Below, piece by piece: positions 20,793 through 30,189 of a stretch of DNA of 64,000 nt. This stretch comes from Aldrovandia affinis (lineage: Eukaryota; Chordata; Actinopteri; Notacanthiformes; Halosauridae). Location of the stretch: the NCBI GenBank assembly GCA_029706075.1, contig JAINUG010000048.1, positions 3,838,501 to 3,902,500 on the forward strand, read 5' to 3'. Under the pieces are notes generated by a model. It made no database searches, was not told the DNA's origin, and worked only from the letters and a program-made list of their open reading frames with translations. Numbering within the stretch: the first letter of the stretch is position 1; the number at the start of each line of letters is the position of its first letter. The translations under genes and the position numbers were made by a program.

Positions 20793-23700
20793 GGCATCCC
20801 AAGGAGTAGGACGAGGAAATGGCAGCCTGCCTCTTTAATTCCTGGGAGCCACTAGAGAGGAAACAACTGCATTCCCCAGCAGCCCGCAGTCCCGCACCTG
20901 AACAATGTCAAGCGATTGGGACTACAGACAGCTAAATGCCATTTGGAGGCCTATTTAAGGGACCAGCTCCTATCACACTGGGAGGGAGTAGGGTGGTGTG
21001 TTAGAGTGGGTGAGGATTGCTGTTGGATTGCTGTTGGATTGCTGTTGGATTGCTGTTGGATTGCTGTTGGATTGCTGTTGGATTGCTGTTGGATTGCTGT
21101 TGGATTGCTGTTGGATTGCTGTTGGACCCTGTTTTGTGTACCGACTTTTGGACTGTGAGGAACTGACCTGGATTGCAACATTGGATTTTGGACAAAGACA
21201 ACGAGTAAGGATTGTGGACTTTGTGTTTTGAATTCCCCCAAAGACCCCACCATTTTTTGTGTTTGTCAATAAGTTTCATAAATTGTTTTGTTTTGAATAC
21301 TGCCTCCTCTGGGTTATTTAACTGCCTAAGCCCTCTGCAAAGGTCTGTGAGTGTCGCCCAACCCCTAGGGACACCACAATAAAAATATATATATATATAC
21401 TGTATATATATATATGAAACCTTTTAACCTTTTTAAGGGAAAACCCTACTTACTCTGCTGGTTCTTCATCATCAGAGATGTATTAAATCATAAATGACAT
21501 ATTTCACTGTTACCATCATCACTGCAATTGCCTTATTTATTTTTCCTGTTATAACCTCAATTCCATAATGAAAAACACAACAGAAAAGCAAAAGTAATAC
21601 CTGAATCCATAGGCATTGGTTCTTCATCCTTTTTGGCTACTCAAAACATGAAGAGAAGTGCATTACAGTCAATTTCATTTGGTACCTTGATACCAAAATA
21701 GGAGTATTCAAGCAAGAACACTGTCAAACCTAAATAATTCACGCTTTCATCCTTTTTTGTCAATTGGCATCTGAAAATGTATGGATCTGAAACACAAAGT
21801 TAATCTTTTGGCTAATCTGTTCATGACATAGATATCTGCTTCTACCATCTTAAATTCTTGCTTATTGTCTTCTGTTTCTATTTGGATTAAATGCACACAA
21901 AAATCCATTTCGGATATGCATATATAAACCAAGGAGCCACACGACATACAACCAAGAACACTCTCAAAATGAGAGTGAGTCTTGACTGCAGATGAGAAAC
22001 ACTAATCAAACCTTTTGATGTTGACATGTGGATGTCCAGATGCTTGAAGTGCAGTATGCAAATTCTAGATATAAAGTGAAACTTTGGATGTGGATGTCCA
22101 CTATTTATATGTGAATTGGGGACAGTGAATCCATAATGAATCAGGGACACTGTGATTCTGTGGTCTACAAATTACAACAGACAAAGGACAAAAAACTCAC
22201 CTTTATTGCTGTCCTTTCCTTCTCCCTCTTTTTCTTCATCATTTTGTTTTTTCCTCTCTTTCAATACACATACAAAGTATATTAGCTCTTCAGTATAGCA
22301 CGAAATGATACACAAGTTATTTTTAACACATATTCAGATTAGACTATGATTATCATAATGTTTATTTAATAACACAACACAAATTCATGCATATATTTTG
22401 TAAATTATTATTACAACACCCACCCTAAACCATAACATTGACAACACTGAAGACAAACCTGCTTTTGGTGAGCACTTTTCACACAGCCAGGGGACGGTGT
22501 TGGACTGGGGGGGTTCTGAATCCTCTGGACTGTCATGGACAGAGGTCACTGCTTCTGAGAGGAACAGGAAGGAGTAACACAGGATGCCTTTCAACTGATT
22601 ATATCTCTGATAGGATAGATTATATCTTTGTGGAAAAAAACCTAAATATGTATGTCAAAAGTTATGGAATGAGACAGGATGGCAAAATAGATTATTTAAC
22701 ACGGTTATTTCTTCAATGTTGGTATATTTCATAATTTTTATTCATTTTAAGATTACACCAACACTAAAGCATTTTTGTGCCAGAACAGATCACATCACAT
22801 CAGGGCACCAAAACAGACCGGCCCTAAGTAGCATTTTGTGCCAGAACAGACATCACCTCCACATCACTTGCGGGAAGTGACTATATAGCCAGTCCAGCCC
22901 TGCTTGCAGTGAATATGGCTGCAGTGCTATTGAGGAAGTATAACTAGGAGATGAATATATGTCCCCTTTGAGGGTGCTTGCTTCTTTAATATTTTTTTAT
23001 GTCCCTTTTTTCCAAGTTGGCATGTCCAATAATTTTTGTAAGCCCATTCCATGGCTGCTACATTCTCGATCAGCGGGAGTGCTGTCTGCAATCAACCAGC
23101 TGAGGTGAACTGTTACTGTGTCGCAGGACTGCACAACTGGCACAGATGACACCAAAAGGTCTCATGCACAATTGACCAGAGGAGTCGATATTGTGCAATG
23201 AGGTGGGGGCAATGCTGCCGGCTGAAACCCTCCCTCCCTGTGTGATGGTATTGTGGATTATGCATTGGCATACAGGCATCACTGAGATGAACTGGATTTG
23301 ATCGTTGGACTGTATGTCTCATCACTGCACTTGAGCTTCAGCTGGATGTCCAACTTGTGAGCCCACCTTGTTACATTTTGTACAATTTGGCTTTGATTCA
23401 GTCAACATTAGTCCTTAAACAACTTTGACTTAAATATAAATGCAAGTGTTTTTAGAGTTCAGCAGGCACCACAATTAACTTGCCAACACATTTGCATTTA
23501 TTTGTATGTCAAAGTTAAGGTTAAATGTTGATTGAATGCAGGCCATTGTCATGGGAACTTCATATGATTGCAGGGCAAAACTGTAATTTGTCCTCTAAAT
23601 AATGAGACCATCAACATCTCCTCTAGTGCAGTAACCATAGCAGTGCATGCCTTTCTACTTGGCCCAGAGAAAACAGTGAAAACTTCTCACTCATCTACAG

Positions 23701-26700
23701 CATTTGAGGAGCAACTTGGCTTTCAAAGTTCTCCAGTTCAAGTTCTAAGCAAGCCCTTTATATCTGGGAGTACAGTAATATTTATTCTAAAATATGTTAC
23801 CTTATTTACATGTCACAACATGATATACACCAATGTATGTATACTACCCATATATACTATATACAGTGGGTTCGGAAAGTATTCAGACCCCCTTACATTT
23901 TTCACTCTTTGTCATATTGCAGCCATTTGCTAAAATCAATTAATTTCATTTTTTTCCCTCGTTCATGCACACACAGCACCCAATATTGTCAGAAAGACAC
24001 AGACTTGTAGAAATTTTTGCAGATTTATTACAACATAAACACTGAAATATCACATGGCCATAAGTATTCAGACCCTTTGCTGTGACACTTGTATATTTAA
24101 CTCAGGTGCTGTCCAATTCTTCTGATCATCCTTGAGATGGGCCTACACCTTCATTGGAGTCCAGCTGTGCTTAATTATATTGATTGGACTTGATTTGGAA
24201 AGGCACACACCTGTCTATGTAAGGTCCCACAGTCGACAGTGCATGTCAGAGTAAAAACCAAGCCATGAAGTCCTAGGAACTCTCCATAGACCTCCGAGAT
24301 AGAATTGTGTTGAGGCATAGATCTGGGGAAGGGTATAAAAACATTGCTAAAGCATTGAAAGCACCCAGGAGAACAGTGGGCTCCATCATTGTGAAATGTA
24401 ATAAGTTTGAAACCACCACAACTCTTCTTAGAGCTGGCCGTCTGGCCAAACTAAGTAACCGGGCAAGAAGGGACATGGTCAGGGAGGTGACCAAGAACCC
24501 AATGGCCACTCTAAGAGAGCTTCAGAGTTCCTCTGCAGCGATGGGAGAACCTGGTAGAAGGACAAACATCTCTGCAGCACTCCCATCAATCAGACCTTTA
24601 TGGTAGCACTTGGCATTCAGGCCAAAAATTTCAATTTGTGTCTCATCAGACCGGATAATCTTTTTCCTGATGCTCTTAGAGTCCTTTAAGTACCATTTGG
24701 CAAACTCCAGGTGGGCTGTCATATGCCTTTCATTCAGAAGTAGCTTCCGTCTAGCCACTACCATAAAGGTCTGATTGATGGGAGTGCTGCAGAGATGTTT
24801 GTCCTTCTACCAGGTTCTCCCATCGCTGCAGAGGAACTCTGAAGCTCTCTTAGAGTGGCCATTGGGTTCTGGTCACCTCCTGACCATGTCCCTTCTTGCC
24901 CGGTTACTTAGTTTGGCCAGACGGCCAGCTCTAAGAAGAGTTGTAGTGGTTTCAAACTTATTCCATTTCACAATGATGGAGCCCACTGTTCTCCTGGGTG
25001 CTTTCAATGCTTTAGCAATGTTTTATACCCTTCCCCAGATCTATGCCTCAACACACAATTCTATCTCGGAGGTCTATGGAGAGTTCCTAGGACTTCATGG
25101 CTTGGTTTTTACTCTGACATGCACTGTCAACTGTGGGACCTTACATAGACAGGTGTGTGCCTTTCCAAATCAAGTCCAATCAATATAATTAAGCACAGCT
25201 GGACTCAATGAAGGTGTAGGCCCATCTCAAGGATGATCAGAAGAATTGGACAGCACCTGAGTTAAATATACAAGTGTCACAGCAAAGGGTCTGAATACGT
25301 CTGAATACTTTCCGAATATATATATATATATACAGTATATCATCTTTTAATATTTTTAAGGGAAGACCCTTTTTACTCTGCCCTGGTTCTTCATCATCAG
25401 ATAAATATTACATCATAAATTATATATTTCACTGTTGCCATCATCAGTGCCAGTGACTTATTTATTTTTTCTGTTATTATAACCTCAATTCCATAATTAA
25501 AAACACAACATAAAAGCAAAAGTAATACCTGAATCCATAGGGATTGGTTCTTCATCCTCTTCGGCTACTGAAAACATGAAGAGAAACCTTTTACGGCCAA
25601 TTTAATTTTCTACGTGGATACCAAAAATGAGTATACAAGCAAGAACACTGTCATACTTCAAGATTTCACTCTTTCATCATTTTTTGTCAATTGGCATCTG
25701 AAAATGTATAGATCTGAAACACAAAGTCAATCTTTTGGAGTGTGGGTGTATTCAACACATATATACCTGCTTCTACCACCTTTAATTCTTGCGTATCTTC
25801 TTCTGTTTCTGTTTGTATTAAAAACACACATAAAAACATTTCATATGTGCATATTTAAACCAAAAGGAGCCATACTGCATGCAACCAAGAACACTCAAAA
25901 TGAGGGTGAGTCTTGACTGCAGATGAGTAACACAAATCAAACCTTTTGATGTTGACATGTGGATGTCCAGATGTATGAAATGCAGTATGCAAATTCTAGA
26001 TATAAAGTGAAACTTTGGATGTGGATGTCCACTATTTATATGTGAATTGGGGACAGTGAATCCATAATGAATCAGGGACACTGTGATTCTGTGGTCTACA
26101 AATTACAGCAGACAAAGGACAAAAAACTCACCTTTATCGCTGTCCTTTCCTTCTCCCTCTTTTTCTTCATCATTTTGTTTTTTCCTCTCTTTCAGTACAC
26201 ATACAAAGTATATTAGCTCTTCAGTATAGCACAAAATGATACACAAGTTATTTTTAACACTTATATTCAGATTAGACTATGATTATCATAATGTTTATTT
26301 AATAACACAACACAAATTCATGCATATATTTAGTAAATTATTATTACAACACACCCACCCTAAACCATAACATTGACAACACTGAAGACAAACCTGCTTT
26401 TGGTGAGCACTTTTCACACAGCCAGGGGATGGTGTTGGACTGGGGGGGTTCTGAATCCTCTGGAATGTCATGGAAAGATGTTTCTGAGGGGAACAGGAAG
26501 GAATAACTTGACACCCCCTATATTGATTATATCTCTAAAAGGAAGTATTTTGTCTAGATGAAAAAGAAGAAATTATTTATTTCTGTATTTGATAAGTTAT
26601 GGGATGGAACAGGACCTTTTTTTAGTGTAGATCATTTCACTTGGTTTCTTGGATTTTTTCACCACTGATACTTTCAGACTACTTCAAAAGTTATATTTGA

Positions 26701-29700
26701 AAAAAACTTAACAATGCTCTGTATTAGCTACTATTCTATTTTTCATTATATTATGTAAAAGCATTTTAAACTAACAATACATCACAACAATGTGGCACCC
26801 ACCTGGGTGAAGTATGGTAGCCATTTTGTTCTAGAATCTAGCCTTATATCAGTTATAACTGAGAGAGCCACAAATTAATTTGAGCTAATTAGTGGGATAT
26901 GATTAGATGGCCATTTGACAGAGCGTTGAGAATACATGCTGGTCCGTTTTAACATTAATTTAATCTGAAAACAACAACATAGATTTGTGTATCTTTTTGG
27001 ATTTGTGGATCTTTGTGGATCAGTAGGTAGAGCACGGCGCTGGCAACGCTTAGGTTGCGGGTTCAATTTCTACTGTGACCACATATACTGAAAAATGTAT
27101 ACATTCAGTACTGTAAGTCACTTTGGATAAAAGCATCTGCTAAATGGCATACATTATATTATTATTATTCGACCATGATTTTGTTACATGCCCATCTCAA
27201 CATAACATTGACAACACTGAAGACATACCTTCTTTTGGCAAAGAGTTTCCACCCAGCCAGGTGGCAGTGCTAGATTTCCAATATGCTGAATCCTTTGGAC
27301 TGTCATGAACAGATGTTACGATCATTCCAGCAGCTTCTAAAAGATACAGGAAAAATGTTTTTTTTTTTTTCAAACGGTTTAGCAAGATGAATGACCAAAA
27401 TGAATGACAAAAAAGTTTTTGGATTGGTAAAAGTATCAAATTAGTAGGGACCTATAGTGCTCCATGGCAGCTGTTTTTCTGAAGGTCCAGAGTTCATTGA
27501 GGAGTATGAAAATCTAGGGTCCAAAGCTGGGGAAGTCAGAGATAGGCTGGTGTCTGCATTGAGGAACAGAAATAAACACAATTGAGTTGACCTACCTGGT
27601 TAAATAAATGTACATTTATAATTGAACCTAACTTAAAAATATTTGTAATTATGTTTTACAGTAACAAGTGAATTTTCACATTACTAATAGCTGAAATTCC
27701 TAATGACCACTGTGTAGGATATGGAATATATTTCCACACAATGTCTATATATTTACATATGTAAATATGATTATGTATACATTTTATTCTAGTCTAACAT
27801 ATTCCACCACAAACCTTGGTATAATTATGAATAGCCTTGCTTATTTTTCCAATGCAACATAAATTCAACTTCACCATATAGGATTAGAATCCATATCAGT
27901 CAGTTTTAGAGAAAAACAATCTCTTTTTCCTTCAAATTTAAAAACTGGACTTCTGATATGTAACCTCTTCTTTGCATCATTGAAGAGCTCCTGCTGTCCA
28001 TGTTTTGTAGACTGGAAGCAGCATGGATAATTCTCTCTGTAAATGTTGGTTCTAGTCCCTCTGGTGTTTTTCCTTTAAACAAGGACAGGGATGTTACAAT
28101 TGATTGAGTAGGAATGGATTTTTTGGATTATTTGATTTATTCATGGATAAACATTATGGTGTTCCTACCCTTTGACTTCATGCACATTAGTGTTAGGAAG
28201 ATGCACATCACAAGTATGACTGCTACTGCTGCTGTCCAATGTAGATTCGTCCCTAAAACTGTAAACAAGGAAAAATATGGCATTTTCTTCATCATTATCA
28301 TTACATCATTATTCATGAAAGCTAGTCAATTACACCTGATGTGCTATCATCTGTGAGTGTATTGAACTGTGTGTTTAATATGTACAATGTTTAATACACT
28401 ATTAAATTCAATATTAATCAATTATGTTGGAAAGTATGTAGTAAAGAAGAATAGTAATTTACATCCATGCACAAACACAAACACATATTTCAGCAGTATA
28501 CTGTATATATATACATAGTATATATATATATATAATGTGCAATCCTTGTAATAGTTCATGACTGACTTACATAAAGCCAGGCCAATGACTGATGGCCAGT
28601 TCTGGTCATGTGTCTTATTTTCAGTCTTCAAATCATTGTGTAAGGTAGCTGTTTGGGCAGACGTGGAGTCAGTTGTCATTTCTACATTGGGTGTTTCCTC
28701 ATGCAGGACTCCAGGACTTCCATGTTCCTCCTCTAAACATTCTGTCCCATCAGGAGATGGAGAGTGAGAGTGCTTCTGCTCTTCATATTCTTTCCCTTCA
28801 TGGAATGAGAGCTGTGAACGCTCCTCTTCATCTTCTCTCACCCTGAGGGGTGGGGTGGAGGTCAGTCTCACTGTGAGATGAAGAAGGTCAGTTCTCCCCA
28901 CAAATTCAGTCTCTCTTGAGGTGAGATAGAGTTCTCTTCCATAAAAATTTCTTCTTGGGGTAGGAGTACGGTTCTCCTCCACAAATTCGATGTCATCTTG
29001 AGGTGAAGGTAGAATAGTGTTCTCCTCCATAAAATCTATTTCTTTTTGAGAGGTAGGAGGATTAAGGTTCTCCTCCACAAATCCAGTCTCCTCTTGAGGT
29101 GAAGGAGTATGGTTCTCCTCCACAAATTCAGTCTCCCCTTTCAGTCTCCCCTTCTCTTCCAACTCTGTCACATTATGTGATAGAAGGTGAGAATGATCCT
29201 CCACTACAACTTCTGTCTCATTGTGTGATGAAGGGTGTGCATGCTCTTCTTCATCTTGTCTCACTTCAAGGGAAGGAAGGATGGAAACATCCTCCCCTCC
29301 AAATTCTTCCTCTTCCAAAAAATCTTTCACAGCAGGCAATGAAGAGTGAGAAGGTTCCTCATCTATTACATCTGTGACTGGTGGTTTTCCTTAAAAAATA
29401 ATAATACAATAATTGTAATACATAAAGTAATAGTGCTTTGAAATACACCTGAGACATTCTCCTCTCCATTTAATAATTGTTCTACTGAGGGGAGTTAAAT
29501 CAAAACCCCTCAACCAGCAAGTTTGAAATTAAGCAGAATTTAGGCATTTTATAAGTCATTTCACTTACTAGCAACCTTCAGCTCCACCTCTGCATAGCCG
29601 TACTCCAGTCCCACAAACGCAGAGCAGGAGTACAGGTCAGCGTCGGAGGGCTGAACCCTGCTCAAGTGTAGAGAAGCATTTCCATACGACAGCTGGGCTG

Positions 29701-30189
29701 TGAAAAGATGTGCTCTCCCCCTATAGTTGTCTCCAGGCAGCTCCTGGTCCTCTTTCAGCTTTTGGAAGAATAAAACCAACTCATTCCCTGTCTCTCTGAT
29801 CCATCGTAGCTCCAGGTCTGGGATGTTGGTGCCTGGGGGGATGGTGCAGGGCAAAACTGCATCTTCATTCACCACTGCAGTCACCACAGCAACAGGTGTC
29901 CTGATGTCAAACTCTGCCCGGGATCAAACAACAGACCAGATGTTAGCATTCATTAAGATTCATTAGCTTTAAAAATACAACAGCATTATTGATTCTGAAA
30001 TACAGTTTTTTCTCCATCTGGTCAAGCTTTATTTCTATTATGTATTATTTTGAATAGTAGATCTGGAGACAACATACTCTCTGACAGTGGAAGGCATTAC
30101 TCACTTTTGTGTTGGGCTTCGACTCCTAACAGATAACAGCAGATAACCAAGGTTACCTCAAGGAGTCCACACCTACAACAGCTTTCCAT
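13926..30189 (-). CDS. V-set receptor with acidic repeat stalk and duplicated tail exons
   Basis: Predicted exons, minus strand: 30105-30189 leader; 29569-29913 V-set; 28571-29389 stalk; 28169-28258 TM; 27965-28072 and 27229-27336 tail; cassettes D (25529-26483), C (21601-22554), B (18962-19918) and A (15777-16735); 14306-14338; 13926-13975 with stop. Every coding junction checked is phase 1 and every internal exon length is a multiple of three, so exons can be added or skipped without changing the frame. It would be a type I membrane protein with one butyrophilin/MOG-like V-set domain. No PRY-SPRY exon is present; the tail is low-complexity, acidic then lysine-rich. Ligand and function are unknown. 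It lies head-to-head with the butyrophilin-like gene at 32388. The exon order is inferred from phases and needs transcript support. Confidence 0.7.
14115..14165 (+). mobile_element. LINE 3' tail fragment
   Basis: The motif TTTCCCCCTGGGGATCAATA followed by (TATC)n-like repeats is a common 3' end of fish non-LTR elements. Only the tail remains, within the last intron region of the minus-strand receptor. Confidence 0.6.
14306..14338 (-). CDS. Small basic tail exon
   Basis: This 33-base phase-1/1 exon reads ALGKRKRSQNS between a GTTTGAAG acceptor and a GTAATG donor. It sits between cassette A and the terminal exon and matches both in phase. Confidence 0.55.
15777..16735 (-). CDS. Tail exon cassette A
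   Basis: Four small exons in transcription order: E 16640-16735 (32 codons, EAVTSVHDSPEDSE... to WLCEKCSPKA), R 16376-16432 (RKKLNDEEKEGEGKDSDK), T 16012-16053 (ETEDNKQEFKMVEA) and V 15777-15815 (VAKEDEEPMLMDS). All are phase 1/1. E, R and V have proper GT donors. T is followed by AT instead of GT and is probably skipped. E carries a CxxC motif (CEKC). Confidence 0.6.
16098..16160 (+). promoter_or_regulatory. Antisense TATA box, ATG and donor motif (unit A)
   Basis: TATATAAA (16098-16105) is followed 39 bases later by ATGAGG and a consensus GTGAGT donor. The arrangement resembles a core promoter with a tiny first coding exon, on the strand opposite to the receptor. It recurs in units B, C and D. 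Confidence 0.4.
18040..18083. mobile_element. Tc1-like terminal fragment (unit B)
   Basis: GGTGTTCTAAAACTTTCGAC followed by TGGTAGCGTATA is a typical Tc1 end of another subfamily. It abuts a TA microsatellite. The same fragment is at about 20703-20762 in unit C. Confidence 0.6.
18135..18760 (+). mobile_element. Solo-LTR-like element with a 13-bp minisatellite (unit B)
   Basis: The element starts TGTGGCATCCC and ends GGGACACCACA, i.e. TG...CA with short imperfect inverted ends. It includes a TATA-like CCTATTTAAGG and a CAATAACTTTAATA polyadenylation-like stretch near the end, as in a retroviral-type solo LTR. Within it, about eleven tandem 13-base units (GAGTGGTGTGTTA) fill roughly 18330-18455. 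No internal coding region is attached. The orthologous element in unit C occupies the same site, so it inserted before B and C separated. It is a fossil; exact family is uncertain, and a non-LTR or DNA element with TG/CA ends cannot be excluded. Confidence 0.55.
18962..19918 (-). CDS. Tail exon cassette B
   Basis: E 19823-19918 (32 codons), R 19561-19617, T 19197-19238 (no GT donor), V 18962-19000 (VAKKDEEPMPMDS). Layout and phases are as in cassette A, with a few amino-acid changes. Open reading frames are kept in E, R and V. Confidence 0.6.
19283..19340 (+). promoter_or_regulatory. Antisense TATA motif, ATG lost (unit B)
   Basis: TATATAAA at 19283-19290 with the same downstream leader, but the ATG is ATT in this copy. 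The GTGAGT donor is kept. Confidence 0.35.
20790..21378 (+). mobile_element. Solo-LTR-like element with an 11-bp minisatellite (unit C)
   Basis: Paralogue of the 18135-18760 element at the same place in the next unit, with the same ends and internal TATA-like motif. Here a different internal motif has expanded: about ten to eleven copies of TTGGATTGCTG at roughly 21014-21125, while the 13-base motif of unit B is present only about once. A fossil without coding capacity. Confidence 0.55.
21601..22554 (-). CDS. Tail exon cassette C
   Basis: E 22459-22554, R 22201-22257, T 21836-21877 (no GT donor), V 21601-21639. Sequence is close to cassette B, supporting B/C as the latest duplication. E again ends WLCEKCSPKA. 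Confidence 0.6.
21920..21980 (+). promoter_or_regulatory. Antisense TATA box, ATG and donor motif (unit C)
   Basis: TATATAAA near 21920, then ATGAGA directly before GTGAGT at about 21968-21979. Same layout as unit A. Confidence 0.4.
23864..25315. mobile_element. Fold-back Tc1-like element, copy 2 (right end incomplete)
   Basis: Left arm 23864-24603 and right arm 24761 to about 25315 are inverted copies of the same Tc1 5' half as in copy 1. The spacer (24604-24760) is inverted relative to copy 1: its transposase segment (FAKWYLKDSKSIRKKIIRSDE) reads on the minus strand. The outer right terminus is shortened and rearranged against a TA microsatellite. It sits in unit D. Confidence 0.92.
25529..26483 (-). 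CDS. Tail exon cassette D
   Basis: E 26394-26483 (30 codons, ETSFHDIPEDSEPP... to CEKCSPKA), R 26132-26188, T 25767-25808 (ETEEDTQELKVVEA) and V 25529-25567 (VAEEDEEPIPMDS). Unlike A-C, exon T here has a normal GTATAT donor, so D may keep the ancestral four-exon set. All phases are 1/1. Confidence 0.62.
25851..25912 (+). promoter_or_regulatory. Antisense TATA-like motif, ATG and donor (unit D)
   Basis: ATATTTAAA at about 25851-25859, then ATGAGG followed by GTGAGT. The most diverged copy still keeps the ATG and donor. Confidence 0.4.
27005..27165 (+). mobile_element. tRNA-headed SINE
   Basis: An A-box-like CAGTAGGTAGAGCACGG and a B-box-like GGTTGCGGGTTCAATTTC are followed by the fish SINE/LINE tail TTGGATAAAAGCATCTGC and an ATT-rich end. 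It lies in the intron between cassette D and the tail exon at 27229. Confidence 0.85.
27229..27336 (-). CDS. Tail exon related to cassette exon E
   Basis: 108 bases, phase 1/1: EAAGMIVTSVHDSPKDS then a tryptophan-containing WLGGNSLPKE end. The TSVHDSP.DS core is shared with the E exons of the cassettes, so this is probably an older member of the same duplication series. The CxxC motif is absent here. Confidence 0.65.
27965..28072 (-). CDS. Juxtamembrane cytoplasmic exon
   Basis: 108 bases, phase 1/1, between a GTTTAAAG acceptor and a GTTACA donor. It encodes GKTPEGLEPTFTERIIHAAS and a Ser/Met/Arg-rich end. No domain is recognised. Confidence 0.55.
28169..28258 (-). CDS. Transmembrane exon of the minus-strand V-set receptor
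   Basis: This 90-base phase-1/1 exon encodes FLGTNLHW and a hydrophobic run (TAAVAVILVMCIFLTLMCM) closed by KSKG. The acceptor is TTGTTTACAG and the donor GTAGGA. A standard type I anchor. Confidence 0.8.
28571..29389 (-). CDS. Acidic repeat stalk exon
   Basis: A single open exon of 819 bases (273 codons), phase 1/1, with a GTAAGT donor at 28570. It is rich in Glu, His, Pro and Ser. It contains about five imperfect ~15-residue repeats built on (E/D)-x-x-F-(V/M)-EEN followed by a P/S/T-rich stretch, so the exon probably grew by internal tandem duplication. The Ser/Thr/Pro content suggests an extended, possibly O-glycosylated extracellular stalk. No known domain. Confidence 0.75.
29569..29913 (-). 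CDS. V-set Ig domain exon (minus-strand receptor)
   Basis: 115 codons, phase 1/1. Canonical features are present: first cysteine in AVLPCTIPP, tryptophan in LRWIRE, and DADLYSCSAF with the second cysteine, ending AEVELKVA. The spacing and motifs are those of butyrophilin/MOG/B7-type V domains. Confidence 0.92.
30105..30189 (-). CDS. Signal-peptide exon (minus-strand receptor)
   Basis: The ATG at 30189 opens MESCCRCGLLEVTLVICCYL, then LGVEAQHK; the exon ends in phase 1 at a GTGAGT donor, matching the V-set exon. A possible acceptor (TTCCACAG) lies 19 bases upstream, so a 5' UTR exon may precede it. Confidence 0.75.

Larger units (their letters stand above)
15075..26780. repeat. Tandem array 2: four diverged copies of an exon-bearing unit
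   Basis: Units begin near TTGTGCCAGAACAGACATCA: A about 15075-16969, B 16970-20149, C 20150-22844, D 22845-26780. Their size differences are explained by insertions: a solo-LTR-like element in B and C, and a fold-back Tc1 in D. There is also a deletion in C of a segment present at 15240-15540, 17626-17940 and 23540-23860. Each unit contains the same four small minus-strand exons plus, antisense, a TATA-box-and-ATG motif. B and C are the closest pair; D is the most diverged. Confidence 0.9.

Noticed and set aside
20916-21279. Open frames of repeating Leu/Asp/Cys/Trp or Gln/Ser/Asn/Pro around 21.0-21.2 kb
   Set aside because: These are translations of the 11-base minisatellite inside the LTR-like element, open in several frames because of repeat periodicity.
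27018-27066. Possible tRNA gene
   Set aside because: A- and B-box motifs are present but the rest does not fold as a tRNA and a SINE tail follows. The same holds for 54240-54290 and 52525-52615.
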